Source of the DNA: Physcia stellaris | Taxonomy: Eukaryota; Ascomycota; Lecanoromycetes; Caliciales; Physciaceae | Direction: 5' to 3' | Length of the DNA stretch: 64,000 nucleotides | Assembly (NCBI GenBank): GCA_018902385.1 | Contig: JABSSW010000039.1 | Location: forward strand, 248,001 to 312,000 | Part shown: in pieces, positions 1 through 10,648 of the stretch | Numbering within the stretch: the first letter of the stretch is position 1 | Layout of the letters: the number at the start of each line of letters is the position of its first letter | The notes under the pieces: generated by a model | What the model was told of the DNA's origin: nothing | Databases searched by the model: none | What the model saw: only the letters and a program-made list of their open reading frames with translations | Translations under genes and position numbers: made by a program

Positions 1-1439
1 GGCATCCGCAATCCGAGGAAATCGTTGGGCTGTATCTGGGAGGACATGTTTTCCGCTGGAACCCATGGGACGAGACCCAACAGGAGTTGCAAGCGCACGG
101 CTCGATCATTGCCTTGAGTCCTGATGGGAAGTTTTTCGCGGTAGGAAATAGCAACGGCACAATAAAGCTTTACGATTTCCAGCATTTCGCTCTCATATAC
201 CAGCTATCATGCAAGAGCCTCATCAACGACATATGCTTCAGTCCGGACAGCAAACGACTGTATGATCTCCGTGGACAATTCTGCAATGTTTGGGGGCCAA
301 ATGCGTTGATACGAGCAGATGAGTCCGTTGATCACGAAAGCGACGTTGTGAGTGATGCAGCTAGCGTCCCAACGCTAGCTGCATCGGAGGCCGTGGCAGA
401 AGTGCGAGATCAGGTCACGGCCCTTGGGGTCCAGATTACAGGACGTTATCATGCGATTGGGAATGAAGCTGGAGCTATAAGCTTGATAGATTCGACAGAG
501 AGTGATCATCATCCGTTCCAACTCTGCGAATCCAAAGTCCCGTTATCCATAACACACCTGGATTGGTCAAGTGACGGGAAAGTTCTTGCTATTGCTGAGC
601 TCACGGGAAAGGTAGTAGTCAAGAAGGTGCAGATAGACGGGCGGCGAGGGTCAACGACAACCCTCTTCGATGTCAAGCCTGAGACCAGCCCGGAGGGTAG
701 CAGACGAGTCTTCCTCAACAAGGATGGGAACAGATTGCTCGTCAAGAGTGGGCCAACAGTCACGATGTGGTCATTATCTCCAGGGACCAACTCGCAAAAC
801 GCCGGTATCTCCATTCAATCCCCTGATAGTGAATGGTTCAGACACCCCGAAGATTCGGCCCTTCTCCTAGCCTTCAACCCTTCTTACGTAAGATTACATC
901 GGTGGGATGATTTGTCGGAAGTTGGCGCCTTTGACATTCCGCCAGTGTCCCCCTGCTCGAACGCACACTCAAGTCGGATGACAGACCGAACGGATGTCCC
1001 TGACCGAGTCGCAAAGATCGGCAGGATATACAGCAATGCTTCAGGCTCTCATCTCCTCATCGACGTCGTCAAAGCAACGGATACCAGCCAGAGACATTCC
1101 GTATCCATCCTCCCGACCGCGGCCCTGAAACCCTCGTCCGGCGGAAACTCGCTTTCACCGTCCCACATTCCCGCAGCAATACAATCCCAGATCGAGATCC
1201 CGCTGGGTCTTTTGCCCAAACAGCGCATGATCTTCCTGGACAGAGACTACTGGATGTGCTCTTGGCGCGTGGGCGCGAATCCCGCCTCGGAGAAGATCCA
1301 GAGGTATTACTGCCTCCCGAAGGACTGGCTGAACGGCGATTGCCTGAAACTTAGTGCCTTGCTCGCGGATGGCAGGTTCTTGATACCAAACAATGGGGAG
1401 CTGGGCGTGATCAAATGTGCAGCAATGAGTCTTTGGTGA
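1..1439 (+). CDS. NACHT-WD40 (STAND) protein, C-terminal part
   Basis: The reading frame is already open at base 1, so the gene begins upstream of the window and only the last ~479 codons are seen. The product has degenerate WD40 blades: LSPDGKFFAVG...IKLYDF, then ICFSPDSKRLYD, then LDWSSDGKVLAIA. The end, FLDRDYWMCSW...LPKDWLNGD...PNNGELGVIK, is the ending usual for fungal NACHT-WD40 proteins of the STAND/NLR-like class. In that family the beta-propeller is the sensor and an N-terminal effector plus NACHT NTPase lie upstream, here outside the window. The family is linked to non-self recognition and heterokaryon incompatibility. An acidic/Ala-rich insert (roughly residues 110-140) separates the first blades from the rest. 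No intron is needed in the visible part. Family assignment is good; the effector type cannot be known from this fragment. Confidence 0.8.
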   Translation, partial: HPQSEEIVGLYLGGHVFRWNPWDETQQELQAHGSIIALSPDGKFFAVGNSNGTIKLYDFQHFALIYQLSCKSLINDICFSPDSKRLYDLRGQFCNVWGPNALIRADESVDHESDVVSDAASVPTLAASEAVAEVRDQVTALGVQITGRYHAIGNEAGAISLIDSTESDHHPFQLCESKVPLSITHLDWSSDGKVLAIAELTGKVVVKKVQIDGRRGSTTTLFDVKPETSPEGSRRVFLNKDGNRLLVKSGPTVTMWSLSPGTNSQNAGISIQSPDSEWFRHPEDSALLLAFNPSYVRLHRWDDLSEVGAFDIPPVSPCSNAHSSRMTDRTDVPDRVAKIGRIYSNASGSHLLIDVVKATDTSQRHSVSILPTAALKPSSGGNSLSPSHIPAAIQSQIEIPLGLLPKQRMIFLDRDYWMCSWRVGANPASEKIQRYYCLPKDWLNGDCLKLSALLADGRFLIPNNGELGVIKCAAMSLW

Positions 1440-1943
1440 TTCTGAATCGCCGGTATATATGGAAATCGGTAGAAGGTCTTGGCTATTGGCATATCCGAGT
1501 GCGGGATGCTCAATCCGCTCATAGACGATCCCCATGGCCTGGTACGAAGTGGTGCAATCTTTTACCCCGACAGACCCCCCATCACCCGACTTGGGATGGA
1601 ATCACCTAAGTAATTTCGTATTTCATATGGTCTGCGCCAATGACGGGCACGCGTCATACCACACCTTGAGGGCAATATTGATGGCGATGCACGGAAGGCA
1701 AAATCGCACCACAATACACCACAGGATACGGGCGGCTCATGGAGCTAAGGCGTATTATTCAATGTCACTCAAATCAACAACTTTCAGAACTCTTAGAGCG
1801 AAGCATCGATCTCATACACGTCCACAACGCAAACAGAATAGAAACATGTCCTCAAATTGGAGCGCTGAGAGACTGTAAACCCTGTAAGGTTGCGAGATTT
1901 TGCTAAGCTGTTGGCCAAGGCGTAAAAAGCTATCGCTGTTAGC
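1440..1943. other. intergenic, contains a decayed family-1 inverted-repeat element
   Basis: Downstream flank of the WD40 gene. Apart from the degenerate family-1 element at about 1528-1728 I see no gene; the short ORFs here show no recognisable protein features. Confidence 0.5.
1528..1728 (+). mobile_element. MITE family 1, copy A (degenerate)
   Basis: About 200 bp with ends resembling the family-1 inverted repeat (left CCCATGGCCTGGT, right ACACCACAGGATA). It carries the shared internal motif ATGGCGATGCACGGAAGGCA, also found at 13201 in copy B. Same orientation as copy B. It is the most diverged of the four copies, so likely the oldest. Confidence 0.6.
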
Positions 1944-2676
1944 TTAAACAGATTCCATATATGTGATACAGAGAACTTCACAGGCATCATAAGTAACCCC
2001 TGCCTCAACATTCATCCCCCACCAGCCCTCATTCAAGAAGCCAACCTCTCCGGTGGCATTGAACGGTATTACCACTTGCATGACAGTTTGCAAAGCGTCA
2101 GATAGCGGATGCGATATATTCAAAGATAGCTTAACATCTCCGATGGGTCGGTAGCCGGTTAGCACAGGGGCGAAAGGGACAGAAAGGTTTTCGGATCCAA
2201 CAATAGTACTTCCAGGCATGCTGGGATTTTGGCCAATCGTGATGAAAGATCCTGTATTCCGTCATAACGCTATCTCTTTGCTACAACATGTATATCAACC
2301 TTGAAAAGCTCGATTACAGATCAGCTCGCCATAGAGACTTCCACCTCCGCTGTGCTGCCGCGATTGTCAATGTTTGATGGGCAAAAATCCATCGTGAATC
2401 ACGCAAGTTGATATCTTCGATCATCCATCCGTACAGAAGTGGAGCCACCTCAATTGTCTATCTCGGCTTCAAGGACAGGGGCACTATTTACTCGCCCGAA
2501 TCATTTCAACCTCCACCCTGCGTGGCAATAGACAGCTGAACAGGCGAAGTATCCTGATTCGTACCGTTGATACTGGTTTGGACAGCCTGCCTTGACTGGA
2601 CTGGAACACTCAGTGAAACAACAGAACCTAGTAGGGTGCTGACGCAAATGATCGAAGCTTGAAGGCGAGTCAACAT
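1944..2676 (-). pseudogene. GH51 alpha-L-arabinofuranosidase, decayed 5' part
   Basis: The minus strand encodes the start of a secreted GH51 arabinofuranosidase, an enzyme removing arabinose side chains from plant hemicellulose and pectin. From the ATG at 2676 there is a signal peptide (MLTRLQASIICVSTLLGSVV). Further along are the family motifs MIEDIN (for MFEDIN), LYGELICNRAFQG (for the ELIRNRAFQ block) and, at 2219-1980, GYRPIGDVKLSLNISHPL and FNATGEVGFLNEGWWGM. These pieces lie in different frames with stops between them. Homology stops after about 170 residues of a protein normally over 600 long, so the catalytic acid and nucleophile regions are absent. It is a truncated relic with nothing left of the 3' part nearby. 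An intron in the RNRAFQ region could explain one frame change but not the missing end. Confidence 0.8.
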
Positions 2677-3272
2677 TTTGGGCGATATTGCAACATCGGG
2701 GCGAGCCAACCTGAGGTCTGTCGATGCCCTTTATACCAATATCCCTAGAGCTCCATGGACTGATTGCCGTTGTCCAATGCAGTGATGACTCGGTCCATAT
2801 CCCTTAATTTCGTCCCTGCCCTGACAGATAGACTAAGCGGGCTTTAAGCCGCAATGGGCAGGTCTCCAGGGGACAAGTGGTTGTCTCGGTACCAAGAAGC
2901 GGTACTGCGTCACGAATGCTTTGCATCGAACGCGGAGACCAGGATTGATAATTGAGCAACAATGCGGGGAAAGGCGGGGATAGCATAGTAGACTTCGGCA
3001 GTCGAGCCTCAAATCCATTGTCGATACTGAGAAACCGGCCCCGCTCAGACGGTACCAGCCTAGAAAACCAGAATCTTGTATTGTGAAAGAAATGGAATCA
3101 TAGCCAAGCCTAAAGTGATAAGAAAAGACGAGTGGCCGAAGAAGGTTGCAGCAAATCACCAGGAAAACTGTTTTAGCCTATATACAGTATTTCATTGGCT
3201 GAATAATCAGGTGAGGGACCACAAGATGCGAGGGAGTGGAAGAACAGACGAAAAGATTGCAACGAACTCACC
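2677..3272. other. intergenic, no gene seen
   Basis: Lies between the GH51 relic and the 3' end of PSD1. A 108-codon minus-strand ORF (2833-3159) has no recognisable motif and I do not call it a gene. The side facing 3272 should hold the PSD1 terminator. Confidence 0.4.
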
Positions 3273-5050
3273 CTAAGTCTCCTCAACCCATCCAACAGCC
3301 TCGCCATATTTGATCTTCTGTCCCTTTTGTACACCCCATTGCCACCCTCCCTTTATATCGCCTTCATCCCATCCTTCATCGAAGCTTTTCCGACTCCCTT
3401 TTGGCGCTTCAAACACCATGACGATCGAGCTTCCCAGTTGAAAGCCACCCATCTCTTCACCTCTACGCAATGCATGACCCCCAAGCAACTTACTGGCCTC
3501 AGCATAAGTAGCTTCAGCAAAGCCAGAATAAGGCTCGCCTCGATTAGAAGCTTCTTCTGCCGCGCGGTCGGCTGCGGTATCTGTCGTCAGACTATTGGTG
3601 CGCAGTTCACGGTCGAAATTGATCTTGATCGACCCGACATTTGTCGCACCTACTGGAGTGAAACTGAAGAAGCCCCAACGCCATCGGCCAAGCAACACCA
3701 CGCGTTCGTTCAAGGTGAAAAGTCCTGGTAGAGTCCTCTGTAGATACGGGGAGACGCTGTATAGTTCCCCCGCAAAGTGTCGACGCTTTTCGGCGACCCA
3801 TGATGTTGGCGAATGGAATCGGTGGTAATCTCCTGGTGCCAAGTACACGACTATATAATAGAGAGCAGTTGGGACATCTTTAGCTTTTGGACTAAACCAT
3901 GACTTCTTGCTGCCATCACCAAGGGCAAGATCGGCCCGTACCTCAGCTTCTGAGGAGGATTTGGGGGTTGTAGATGCGTCCATTGCTGGTCTCGCTTCCT
4001 GGCTTTTAGGGCCAGAGAACAGGTTAGGTAGCGTATATGAGATACCATTTACGTTCGCAAACTCTTCGTCTGCTTTGATGATGTCTTCTTCACCCTCCAT
4101 TGGTACTGTGTGCTGTTTGGCTCCCTGAGAGACTTCTGCTGGTCCTTGTGCTGGCGCCGAAGTACTTGACGTAGATGGTGGTTCTGTTCCCAGCAGGGCT
4201 TCTAATGTATATGTCATACCTTTGACTTGTTCCACTTCTCCATGTTCTATTGTTCCCATTTGAAGCACACGTCCATCCGCTGGAGATAACAAAGCCGTGG
4301 AGCGAGGGTCAAGAGGCCGTACGCCAGGTTTCAATGTGCGATAAAAGAAAGACGCTAGATTAGGATAGACGTGTAGGTCCGGTTCTGATACCTCAGAAAG
4401 GCTAGGAAAGGGTCAGCGCCGGCATAATTTGAGGTAATCAGAAGACCTACTTTACCCCGAATATCCAAGAGTAGAGCTTGAACCCAGGGACTCGTAGGTA
4501 GTACGGTATTTGAAGCTCATTGAAACGACCCCATATCCTAGATATCCCCTTCAAAGGAAGGGTTGACATGACTTGCACCTGCCTATTCCCAGTCAATAAG
4601 ACAGCGTAGCTCAGTAGCTGTCCTTCCACAATCTTACCATGGTCCACTAGGTTTTATCCTCTTCCTCTTCTTTGGCCTACCCTTCTTCCCTTCTTCTGTA
4701 TCATATTCTTCTTCGCGTAACCTTGATTGCTCATCCTCCTCTTCCTGCCTTCTCCGTTCTCGTTGCCTAACCCTGTAAAACTGGACAGCTCCGAGAAATC
4801 CAATGCCCAGAGCTACAGGTATTGGCTTCCATTCGACCTTAGTCTTTCGTAGAGCAGTCCGAAGCCGTGTTCGAAAGGGACCGCCACTAGCAGAACCTCC
4901 TTCCTGGTTCTGGCGTGCGGATGCCGCAAACCTTCGTGCTGGAGCCCGCGTCGATTGGCAGAATATGCACGTGTAGCTTGGCACTCTTGACGCCCACATC
5001 GAGCCCCTTTGCTCATAGAATACGCGGCTTCCTGATCTCAAAACTGACAT
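3273..5050 (-). CDS. PSD1: Phosphatidylserine decarboxylase proenzyme, mitochondrial
   Basis: Makes phosphatidylethanolamine from phosphatidylserine at the mitochondrial inner membrane. Three exons read by eye: 5050-4638, 4582-4451 and 4401-3273 (557 codons plus stop), with GT-AG introns of 55 and 49 nt. Exon 1 gives a basic presequence and a membrane segment (PIPVALGIGFLGAVQFY) followed by a charged Arg/Glu/Lys stretch ending GRPKKRKRIKPSGPW. Exons 2-3 give the Psd core: VMSTLPLKGISRIWGRFNE, LRVPGFKLYSWIFGV, LKPGVRPLDP, LLSPADGRVLQMG, YLAPGDYHRFHSP. The self-cleavage site is LGSS near residue 504 rather than LGST; the serine that becomes the pyruvoyl group is kept. Low-complexity Ser/Pro/Glu inserts sit between the core blocks, as in other filamentous fungi. 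Start chosen at the first ATG giving a mitochondrial presequence; a second ATG lies 17 codons on. Complete and probably functional. Confidence 0.95.
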
Positions 5051-5440
5051 CTCCTCGTCTGATCATTTGTTGTTGGGTGAGTGTGATGTTCCTCAGGGAG
5101 GGTTGGCGAACGGAGGCCGAGGCCGCCGGAGGGGTCACATGATGTCTTGGGATCGAATACCTCCAGGGCAGTTGGAGACCTCGACGCAGATTACTCGCAC
5201 CAGTTTGCAACAGATCCATCAATCGAAACAATTTTCTATGCACCTACGAAAGTGACTGGTATATATGCTGCAACTCTTTGAAGAATTGGTAACACAGAGG
5301 ATCAGCTGAAGCACCTAATCCTTAGAGGGTTCACTTTCAGCTTGGAAGCTCGCTACAATCAAAATTAGAAAAGCCAAACCCTTGGTACCTGCCTGTCCCA
5401 AATAGCTAATAATACTTTTCTTGATAGCCATCCTGCCTCA
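5051..5440. promoter_or_regulatory. PSD1 promoter region / 3' flank of the NmrA-like gene
   Basis: 390 bp between the PSD1 start and the stop of the next minus-strand gene. It must hold the PSD1 promoter and the neighbour's terminator. I see no clear TATA box or other named motif. Confidence 0.4.
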
Positions 5441-6291
5441 TTACTTGCCTGCTGATGTCTCGCCTTCCCCGTCGTAACAGTCAATTTCATCCCTAACGAT
5501 CCTTCGAACCCCCTCCTCAACCCCTTCATCCCCATCGAGGCAATCCACCCATCCTCCTCTTCCCTTCTCCGCTAAAAGTTCGACCGCAACCTCTGCGACC
5601 TTCCCTCTTCCCACTTTGCCCCTCGCCTTGGTCTTTCCTAGCGCCACGCCACCCTCATTGTCATCCGTCAAGTTGCCTGGCCGTAAACACCACCCAATAA
5701 AATCCTGCCCTTCACTGCCCTTTCTCTTCACCGCCTCAACAAGTGCCTCGTCAGCGGCTAGCTTGGCGATATGATAGTCTTTCAAGGCCCCATTGTTCAC
5801 GTCCTGCGTTGCAGCCCAACCATCATCGGTCCACCAGGGAGCGCGAGAGCGGCGGGAACCGATGTAGGAGACCAAAAGGAATTTGGTGACAGAGGGCGTA
5901 GAAGCTGAGGCGTTGATGAAGTGCGTACAAGCGTCGCGGTCGATGGTGTATGTTCGGGATTTAGGAGGTTTGCCGCCAGCGCCTGCCGTCGAATACGTTT
6001 AGCGGGCTGGTCCAAGGCGCAAGTCATGGAGTATTCACCTGCCGAGAAAATAACATAATTGGGCTTGGTGTCATTGAGGATGGATTGAGCGTCTTCTTGT
6101 GACTGGATAGCTTCGAGATCTGCAACTTTGACGCTGAGGTTGGAGACATGTGCGCTGGCCGCGGAATCCACATCCACCTTCTGATCCGGAGAGCGGATCA
6201 AGGATGTCAAAGTCCACGACCGTTGAAGTAGCAGAGGTGTCATGAGAAGGGAAATCTTGCCATGACCTCCGAGAAGCAGGACGTGAGGCAT
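5441..6291 (-). CDS. NAD(P)-binding Rossmann protein, NmrA/epimerase-like
   Basis: Two exons, 6291-6039 and 5982-5441, joined across a 56-nt GT-AG intron, give 264 residues. The N-terminus MPHVLLLGGHGKIS is a Rossmann nucleotide-binding loop (GGHGKI for GxxGxxG) at the very start of the protein. Then come NYVIFSAGAGGK across the splice, KFLLVSYIGSRR (the S/Y block), WAATQDVN...YHIAKLAADE (the lysine helix), WCLRPGNLTD and GKVAEVAVELL. This layout matches fungal SDR-like NAD(P)H-binding proteins of the NmrA/YwnB kind, with a normal length. Substrate unknown. It lies head-to-tail with PSD1 and ATG27 on the same strand, with about 390 bp on each side, so separate transcripts are likely. Confidence 0.85.
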
Positions 6292-6685
6292 TACGGATGT
6301 TGAAACTCCAAGTGAATAAATGTAGATGAGTAGAAGGAGTGGATGATGATTGTAGAAGGGTCAAGTCTGGAGGATAACTATAATAGAGAAAGTCTGAGAG
6401 ACTGCGAGCTTTATGTACTCCTTACCTCCCCGCAATGAGCGGAATTTAGTACCTATGACGTGACTGTCAGGTACTGAGAGCTGTTTGGTGTTTTCAATGG
6501 ACAGGCCCCGAGAACGTCAATTACTCAATCGGCAGAATTGACGTACCTAGAATGCTTCAAAATGTGAATCAACAGATAGCTTCCATCGGACTTCTGTCCG
6601 GATCCATGTATGTAACACATGTCTAGCCCAAGCTGAAAATACATCTCTAGAATCGAATAACAGTGCAAGGTCCCCAGTATATGCA
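6292..6685. promoter_or_regulatory. promoter of the NmrA-like gene / 3' flank of ATG27
   Basis: 394 bp between two minus-strand genes; no coding signal found. It should contain the ATG27 terminator and the promoter of the gene starting at 6291. Confidence 0.4.
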
Positions 6686-7874
6686 TCAAACAGCGCTGTA
6701 ACCTCCTCTTGACCCTCCGCCTTGAAAAGTGTTTACCACTCTTCGCATCCAATCTTTGAATATGTATGGGATATCCCGCAGGGTCTCTGAGTGAGGTACG
6801 AGATCCCAGCCTCGAGCAGAATAGCGGTTGTAGTTTAGCCATGAACCGAAGATGAGGTAGGCTGCGATTGCAAGGAAGACACTAGATTGTGTTAGAATAT
6901 GGGTGGAAATCGGGGTCACAAAGCCAAGCCAGTCCAACAGCACTGGGTCGCAAGAAGACACGGAGAAAAAGCTCGCTCACATGATGATGAACCAAGTGAA
7001 GAAGCCCCAATGGCCGGAACTCTTCTTCTCTCGACCATCTTTCACATCCTCACACGCGTACTTCGTCCTCCATTCCAGGCTTAGCACTTCATCGTCCCCA
7101 ACTGGCCCGTAGCTCATGAACTTCAGTATTCCACCTTCGCCATCATCGGTCTGCTTCTTTGCCTCTCGCTCCTCATCCTTTTTGTCGTCTCCTCCATCCC
7201 CACCTTCGTCTGCGTCTTCCCTGGATAAAAGAGCCTTCTTCCTCTCTTCGGCCTCGTCCTTACGATCACACAAGAACTCCACAACAGCTTTCTGCGGCTT
7301 CTTCATGTATAGGCCACCACCCATCGTCAATCTTATTCCTTCTTTATCTCTATCAGATTGAATTGGAGATGTGCTCAAGCGTGTCCACTTGGGGTCAGAG
7401 TGGCCTCCACCTCCAGCCAATATATTACCCGCGATAGGGATGACTTTTGCCGTTTCGTTCTTTTCCTCGACAGTGTTGAAGAGTGTTGCTATACCGCACA
7501 CTAAACACATGCGCTGAATTAGCATATGGCCCGTTTCAGGAATTACTTTCAAATAGATGGCAGAAGCTCTTGAAACCAGTGTCACGACCAGGGCCTAGGT
7601 CTACTATACCATTTGAGCCATTGGGACAGCTTTCCCCCTTCGGACCCGTTTTCGTCAACGGTTTGCAGATATCTATCGTGAAAGCCGTTTCCAGATAAGC
7701 TGCGGGTGGCATGTCTTCTGTCTCTGTTACGGTTTTGGGTCCACCGAGGGCCGAGAGGTCGAAAGTTTTACCGTTGTCGCGGGCCCGCGCACAGTCTAAG
7801 GTTATGGCTTTTGTGAAAGGTAAGACCGTGAGGAGAAGACATGTTGCATTGGGAGAGCTCCGCCGTAACCGCAT
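6686..7874 (-). CDS. ATG27: Autophagy-related protein 27, type I membrane protein
   Basis: Type I membrane protein that helps Atg9 vesicles cycle to the pre-autophagosomal structure. Exons 7874-7610, 7500-6981 and 6881-6686 (326 residues), with GT-AG introns of 109 and 99 nt. A signal peptide (to about residue 24, ...PFTKAITLDC) is followed by the Atg27 lumenal domain: FDLSALGGP, FTIDICKPL, ESCPNGSNVCG, VIPIAGNILAGGGG, GLYMKKPQKAVVEFLCD. An acidic, Lys-rich loop follows, then SLEWRTKYACED, the single transmembrane segment (WGFFTWFIIIVFLAIAAYL) and a short cytosolic tail. The tail ends in YSAV, the C-terminal motif known in yeast Atg27 for AP-3 sorting to the vacuole. Each splice restores a family-conserved junction (SNVCG and FIIIVFL). 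Complete; very likely functional. Confidence 0.95.
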
Positions 7875-8356
7875 GGTTAGGTGCTTGAGGAATCAGGAGT
7901 AAAGCGGTTTCGGAGTTCCTGAAGTATAGCTGTGAGGTATGGATATGCAAAACAGTAGGAAAAGACAGGGAGAAGCCGGGGTGTGACGTTAGAATGGTTA
8001 TTGATCTGGCTACGACTATGTGTTGCAAAGCCTAAGGTAAATCTGATTTGCCGAGTCACGTGAAGTACGCTGACTAAGGTACCTACCTTAAACGAGTAGA
8101 ATTACATATTCCATACATAGGCTCGATAATTGTTACAAATCAACCGGAGTCAACTAAAGCAAGTCGTCCCCAGAAAGTTGACAGGTGCAAGTCCTATAAT
8201 ATAACAAAATACTATCACAAGCTAAAACGAACCTTCGTAGTGTTGGACTACGATGTACGGAATTACACGTTGCCGGATGTTGAATCCTTCAACCAATGAC
8301 TAAATTTGAACCACCAGAAACAATCGCAATCTGTAACCCATTGAATCCAAGTCCGC
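7875..8356. promoter_or_regulatory. ATG27 promoter region / 3' flank of the P-loop gene
   Basis: 482 bp between two minus-strand genes. No coding signal beyond short overlapping ORFs and no repeat seen. Confidence 0.4.
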
Positions 8357-9870
8357 TCAAGTAGCCTTGATCGCAAATTGCTTCAAGTATTCGTAGTCTC
8401 GGATGTTCGCATCGACGGTATCACGGATTACCTTTGCCCCTTTTTCGCCGAACTTTTCAAGCCACTCGCTATTTTCGTCATGGTTACTCTTGGCTTTCTT
8501 TTTCTTGCAGCAGCAACTGTCAGCACTGCGGCTAATACACAATGAAACAGCACGAAATGCAAACTTACGTGAAGCCTCGGCTTTAGCGCGGAACTTTGGA
8601 TCGCATCATCATGAAAGCCTGGCCATTTCTTGAACGCCTCCTTCGCTTCCTGATCATCCTTCTCGGAATTCCAGTCCAGCATCTTCGGATCATATTCAAT
8701 GCCAACGCTTTTGCAGAAGATCTCAATGATGCCGTTCGGGTTGTCTAAGAGATCGTCTGCATCAACAACGCAAATATCAATCTTATCAGAACTTCCGTTC
8801 ATCTCACTATCGTTAGCGGTGGACAGGCCATTGGCCGCTGCGAGCTTATTATCTTGCCCCGCAACATGTGGTCCGAGGTGACCTATGGATCGTAGATAAT
8901 CGAAGACTTGGCGAAGTTCAGTGTACCCGGCTTCAGAGGGATTGAAGTCGTAAAAGCCAGTCACTTCATCCAAAGGTGGGACTGTGCAGCGGTAGTACGA
9001 TGGAATACTTGAGCGTGGGTGACGGATCAAGAACGTGAAATGAAACATCTTCAGAAGTTGTTCTGGGACTATCGTAGGATTACCCGGCTCTGGTTCTGTA
9101 TGGTATGGATATGGCGTTTGTTGTACGCCATTCTTACCGTTTGCTGAAGGGTTGGGGGTCCCCACTCCACGTTCTTTTCTTGCCAAAGACGGGGCAATGC
9201 TTGCTGGTTTCCCACCGGGAGGGATAAGGTAGTGAGCCATGTCCTTGATGAAGAGACGTTTTCCCTACAGGAGTGTAAGTAAACCAGGCTGAAGGATTCC
9301 TTGACTATTTCTCATGAAAGTAGTTAATAAAAGAAATAAATTTTCAATTCGAAACACAACGTTGAAAACCCCATAAGTCGAAGTAGTGTTAGAGGCGGTG
9401 CTGGTTTGCGATCAAACAGCTCGATACTGTACTCAAGAAAGAACCTCGCGTTAGGCTCACCTAAAGCACACCAATCTTACTTGTGTACCAATGCTTGTAT
9501 TGAAAATAATAGTATGAGCATGTGGAAAGAGAGATGTCTTTTGAGAGCGCCACTGAAGGAGGGAAAAGTCGGACCTCAGTGCCTTCGGCCTCAAATCTGT
9601 CAAACACCGTCTGATAGGTCGAGTCATTGAATCCACTGTTGACTCGCCTTGCGATATCGTTCTCATATCGGGCACTGAGCCTTTCAGGGCCATAGTAAAA
9701 GGCGTCCCCAAAAGGCTCGTGGACACATTTTATGGTGTCACGGCGAGTCATAAAGACCTGCGGGAAAGGTCAGCTTCTGTGCTGTACAGCCGATGCTCGA
9801 GGTTTACTCTTTCAAAAGCCGTAGAGCAAGCCCTGGGATGGGTTGCAACAAAGATGGGTTTATTGGACAT
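8357..9870 (-). CDS. P-loop, sulfotransferase-like protein
   Basis: Four exons read by eye: 9870-9808, 9757-9575, 9264-8569 and 8503-8357 (362 residues), all phase 0. The start ATG at 9870 gives KPIFVATHPRACSTAFERVF, which looks like the phosphosulfate-binding loop of a fungal family usually labelled sulfotransferase-like or P-loop NTPase-like. Further along are HEPFGDAFYYGPERLS, GKRLFIKDMAHYLIPP, FTFLIRHPRSSIPSYYRC (the 3'-phosphate-binding-like block), then DICVVDADDLLDNP and YDPKMLDWNSE. The middle (about residues 105-135) is a Gly/Pro/Asn-rich insert. The last exon relies on an unusual AAG acceptor, chosen because it alone keeps the frame into KKKAKSNHDENSEWLEKFGE. Substrate unknown; it could act on small molecules or only bind nucleotide. 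Its promoter is shared with the divergent gene at 10649. Confidence 0.75.
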
Positions 9871-10648
9871 CTTTGCAATATCAACAAATCAAGCAAAAAC
9901 AGCAAGATATAAGTAGACGATATAAGTAAAGGCTACCCGTAGTAGGGATACTAGCAGGATATTCTGCGATCTTTGAGCTTTGCTCAAGGCCAAATTCTCA
10001 CTATTAGAACTGTGTGACCAGGAGGTAAAGAAAGTTCCACAAGACAGAACTTATAATGCAAGATACTAGGGGTGAGCTGGTAGTGCCTGCTCGATCTCCA
10101 GTCCTCGGACACGGTAAGAAGACAGAAACGAGCCGCCATTAGGTTTACAAACTTTACATATTGGCCGTCGTCCGACCTAGTGACGTACGCTTGTGTCCTG
10201 ATGAAGGCAGTCGCCAATCAAGGCAGGGATGATCCGCAGTCGGTTGATGCTGCTGCCATCAAGAACGACGGACCCCCACGAGACTCCACAAAGATGAGCA
10301 AGTAGAACAAGCCATCACAACGTCAATGCCCCCTTTGGCGTCACTGATGACTACGCTGGTTGGACGTTTGAAAAGAGGCAAAAAGGGAGGACTCTGGCGA
10401 AGGAGGTTCGCCTTTTGGCCTTATTCGTTGCCAAGGCCGCAGGAACACCGCTTGCAGGGTCCACTATTCGCCCTAAAGCAGGGACTTTACTGACCCTAAC
10501 CCTTATACCGTTGCTGGGTCAGAACTCGGCCACAAACGCGTCAATAATTCTCCGCGGTCACCGAATACGATTCTCTTGATGTTGCATTGGCCTTGATTTA
10601 ATTGCTATCCAGCACGTTCGTAATATGATCATGACTGCATAACATCAA
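9871..10648. promoter_or_regulatory. bidirectional promoter region
   Basis: 778 bp between two divergent starts (9870 minus, 10649 plus), so it should hold both promoters. A small minus ORF at 9984-10217 shows no protein features. No repeats seen. Confidence 0.45.

Noticed and set aside
2833-3159. 108-codon minus frame between the GH51 relic and PSD1
   Set aside because: No domain, no signal peptide, no intron evidence; likely chance.
3273-5050. PSD1 as a dead enzyme because of LGSS
   Set aside because: The serine that forms the pyruvoyl group is intact and the rest of the protein is complete.
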